Positions 63,119 through 64,000 of a stretch of DNA of 64,000 nucleotides are shown piece by piece. The first letter of the stretch is position 1. Each line of letters starts with the position of its first letter. Origin of the DNA: Holtiella tumoricola (lineage in GTDB: Bacteria > Bacillota > Clostridia > Lachnospirales > Cellulosilyticaceae). The position numbers and the translations under genes were made by a program. The notes below the pieces were generated by a model. It ran no database searches and had not been told where the DNA came from. It worked only from the letters and a program-made list of their open reading frames with translations. The stretch is from positions 62,001 through 126,000 of the forward strand of contig NZ_JAQIFT010000048.1 of NCBI RefSeq assembly GCF_027857615.1. The letters run 5' to 3'.

Positions 63119-63156
63119 AATTAATTTCATATACTGAATACAGGGGAGGGATAACG

Positions 63157-64000
63157 ATGATTCGAATTCTATCAATAGATGGAGGCGGTATAAGAGGTAT
63201 TATTCCTGCAACAATATTAGTAGCTTTTGAAAGTTATCTAAAAGAGTATAGTGGAAATAGTGAAACACGTGTTGCAGACTATGTAGACTTAATAGCAGGA
63301 ACAAGTACAGGTGGGATTTTGACTGCACTATATACTTGCCCAGATTTAAAAAATCCAACCAAATCTAGGTTTAGTGCACAAGAGGTTTTGGATTTTTATC
63401 TTCAACATGGTCAAACTATTTTTAAGAAGAACTTTTTGCATAGTCTCTATGCAGTATTTGGTCTTGCCAATGCAAGATATAACAATAAAGGTTACTTAGA
63501 GCTGTTAAATAGTATTTTAGGAGAGATCAAACTGAGTGAGCTTATTCGTCCTTGCCTTATTTGTTCTTATGATATTGAGAGGAGGCAGGCTGTTCTATTT
63601 AATCAATTAGACCCTTATCGCAGTGATGAAGGCGATTTCTTTGTAAAAGATGTTATACAAGCAACGAGTGCAGCACCTACGTATTTTCAGCCAGCTCTTA
63701 TCCGAGATTCTAAAGGAGAGAACTATTCTTTAATAGATGGTGGTGTATTTGCCAATAATCCCACACTTTGTGCCTATGCAGAAGCTAGCAAACTTTCTAG
63801 GGATAGAGGAGATAACTATTCTATTTTTTCACTTGGAACAGGAGCCATTTTACAACCTTACCCTTATTCTGAAGCTAAAAACTGGGGAGGAGCAGGATGG
63901 GCTAGACCTTTATTTTCTATTCTCTTAGGAGGGGTAGCAGAGACAGTTGATTATCAAATAAAAGTTATGTATGAAGCAGGAGGAAATGTTAAAGATTATT
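63157..64000 (+). CDS. Patatin-like phospholipase, C-terminus beyond window
   Basis: The frame from ATG at 63157 stays open to the window edge (281 codons seen). GGGGAGGG precedes it by 7 bases. It has the oxyanion-hole motif IDGGGIRGIIP (G9-G14), the nucleophile motif GTSTG with S50, and the dyad aspartate D194 in IDGGVFANNPT. Known: patatin proteins are acyl hydrolases; some are defence effectors (CapV), others general lipases. Only the beginning is seen, and no cyclase gene is visible, so no defence role can be claimed. No signal peptide is present. Confidence 0.9.
   Translation, partial: MIRILSIDGGGIRGIIPATILVAFESYLKEYSGNSETRVADYVDLIAGTSTGGILTALYTCPDLKNPTKSRFSAQEVLDFYLQHGQTIFKKNFLHSLYAVFGLANARYNNKGYLELLNSILGEIKLSELIRPCLICSYDIERRQAVLFNQLDPYRSDEGDFFVKDVIQATSAAPTYFQPALIRDSKGENYSLIDGGVFANNPTLCAYAEASKLSRDRGDNYSIFSLGTGAILQPYPYSEAKNWGGAGWARPLFSILLGGVAETVDYQIKVMYEAGGNVKDY

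Noticed and set aside
63737..63928. Plus-strand 63-residue frame near the window end
   Set aside because: It lies in another frame within the patatin-like gene, whose own frame carries the catalytic aspartate motif here.
63157..64000. CBASS system call from the patatin-like gene
   Set aside because: Only the effector-type domain is visible; without a cyclase gene this would be guesswork.

Overview
The window is a low-GC, roughly 64 kb stretch of chromosome from an endospore-forming Clostridia bacterium. The AT-rich codon use, the DAP-type MurE motif, and the adjacent spoIIGA-sigE-sigG, spoVD-like, gerW, dacF/dacB and Spo0E-like genes all point there. The gene order resembles Lachnospiraceae (Cellulosilyticum-like), but that placement is an inference from layout, not a search. 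No rRNA, tRNA, CRISPR array or intact insertion sequence was seen.

Positions 1-7000 are accessory in character. They hold a partial unknown gene on the minus strand, an HNH/AP2-type phage-like nuclease gene, a 29-bp hairpin, two decayed reading frames (about 1804-2095 and 6421-6707), a 912-residue protein with a DUF4062-like (TIR/SLOG-like) N-terminus and a helical-repeat body, and a tyrosine recombinase. This is the best place in the window to look for an undescribed defence-type gene. Positions 7000-13100 carry a mixture: GNAT, hemerythrin, MscS, the DUF2953-GerW pair and the YchF ATPase.

Positions 13200-32400 are core: lgt, a short Spo0E-like gene, then the division and cell wall cluster mraZ-rsmH-ftsL-pbp-spoVD-like-murE-murF-mraY-murD-ftsW-ftsQ-ftsZ. 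It is headed by a sigma-A promoter and 10-bp-spaced MraZ boxes. murG, murB and ftsA are missing from it. The sporulation block spoIIGA-sigE-sigG-ylmC and then nrdR follow.

Positions 32500-47000 hold a competence-type group (comFB, comM/yifB, dprA), topA, codY, then the xerD-deoB-pdp-dacF and scpA-scpB-dacB-rluB arrangements familiar from Bacillus, followed by mnmM.

Positions 48400-53300 encode a five-gene biotin-dependent decarboxylase/transcarboxylase Na+ pump. It is unusual in having both a CoA-type carboxyltransferase (MmdA-like) and an oxaloacetate-type carboxyltransferase (OadA-like) around one biotin carrier and one OadB-like membrane subunit. Next come an RpiR regulator, a fused chorismate mutase (AroH type)-cytidylate kinase, ispH, cheR, a YprB-type exonuclease, a complete branched-chain amino acid ABC transporter (livJHMGF), and a patatin-like phospholipase cut by the window edge.

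Start codons were chosen by Shine-Dalgarno spacing. In about fifteen genes this gives a start downstream of the longest possible frame.
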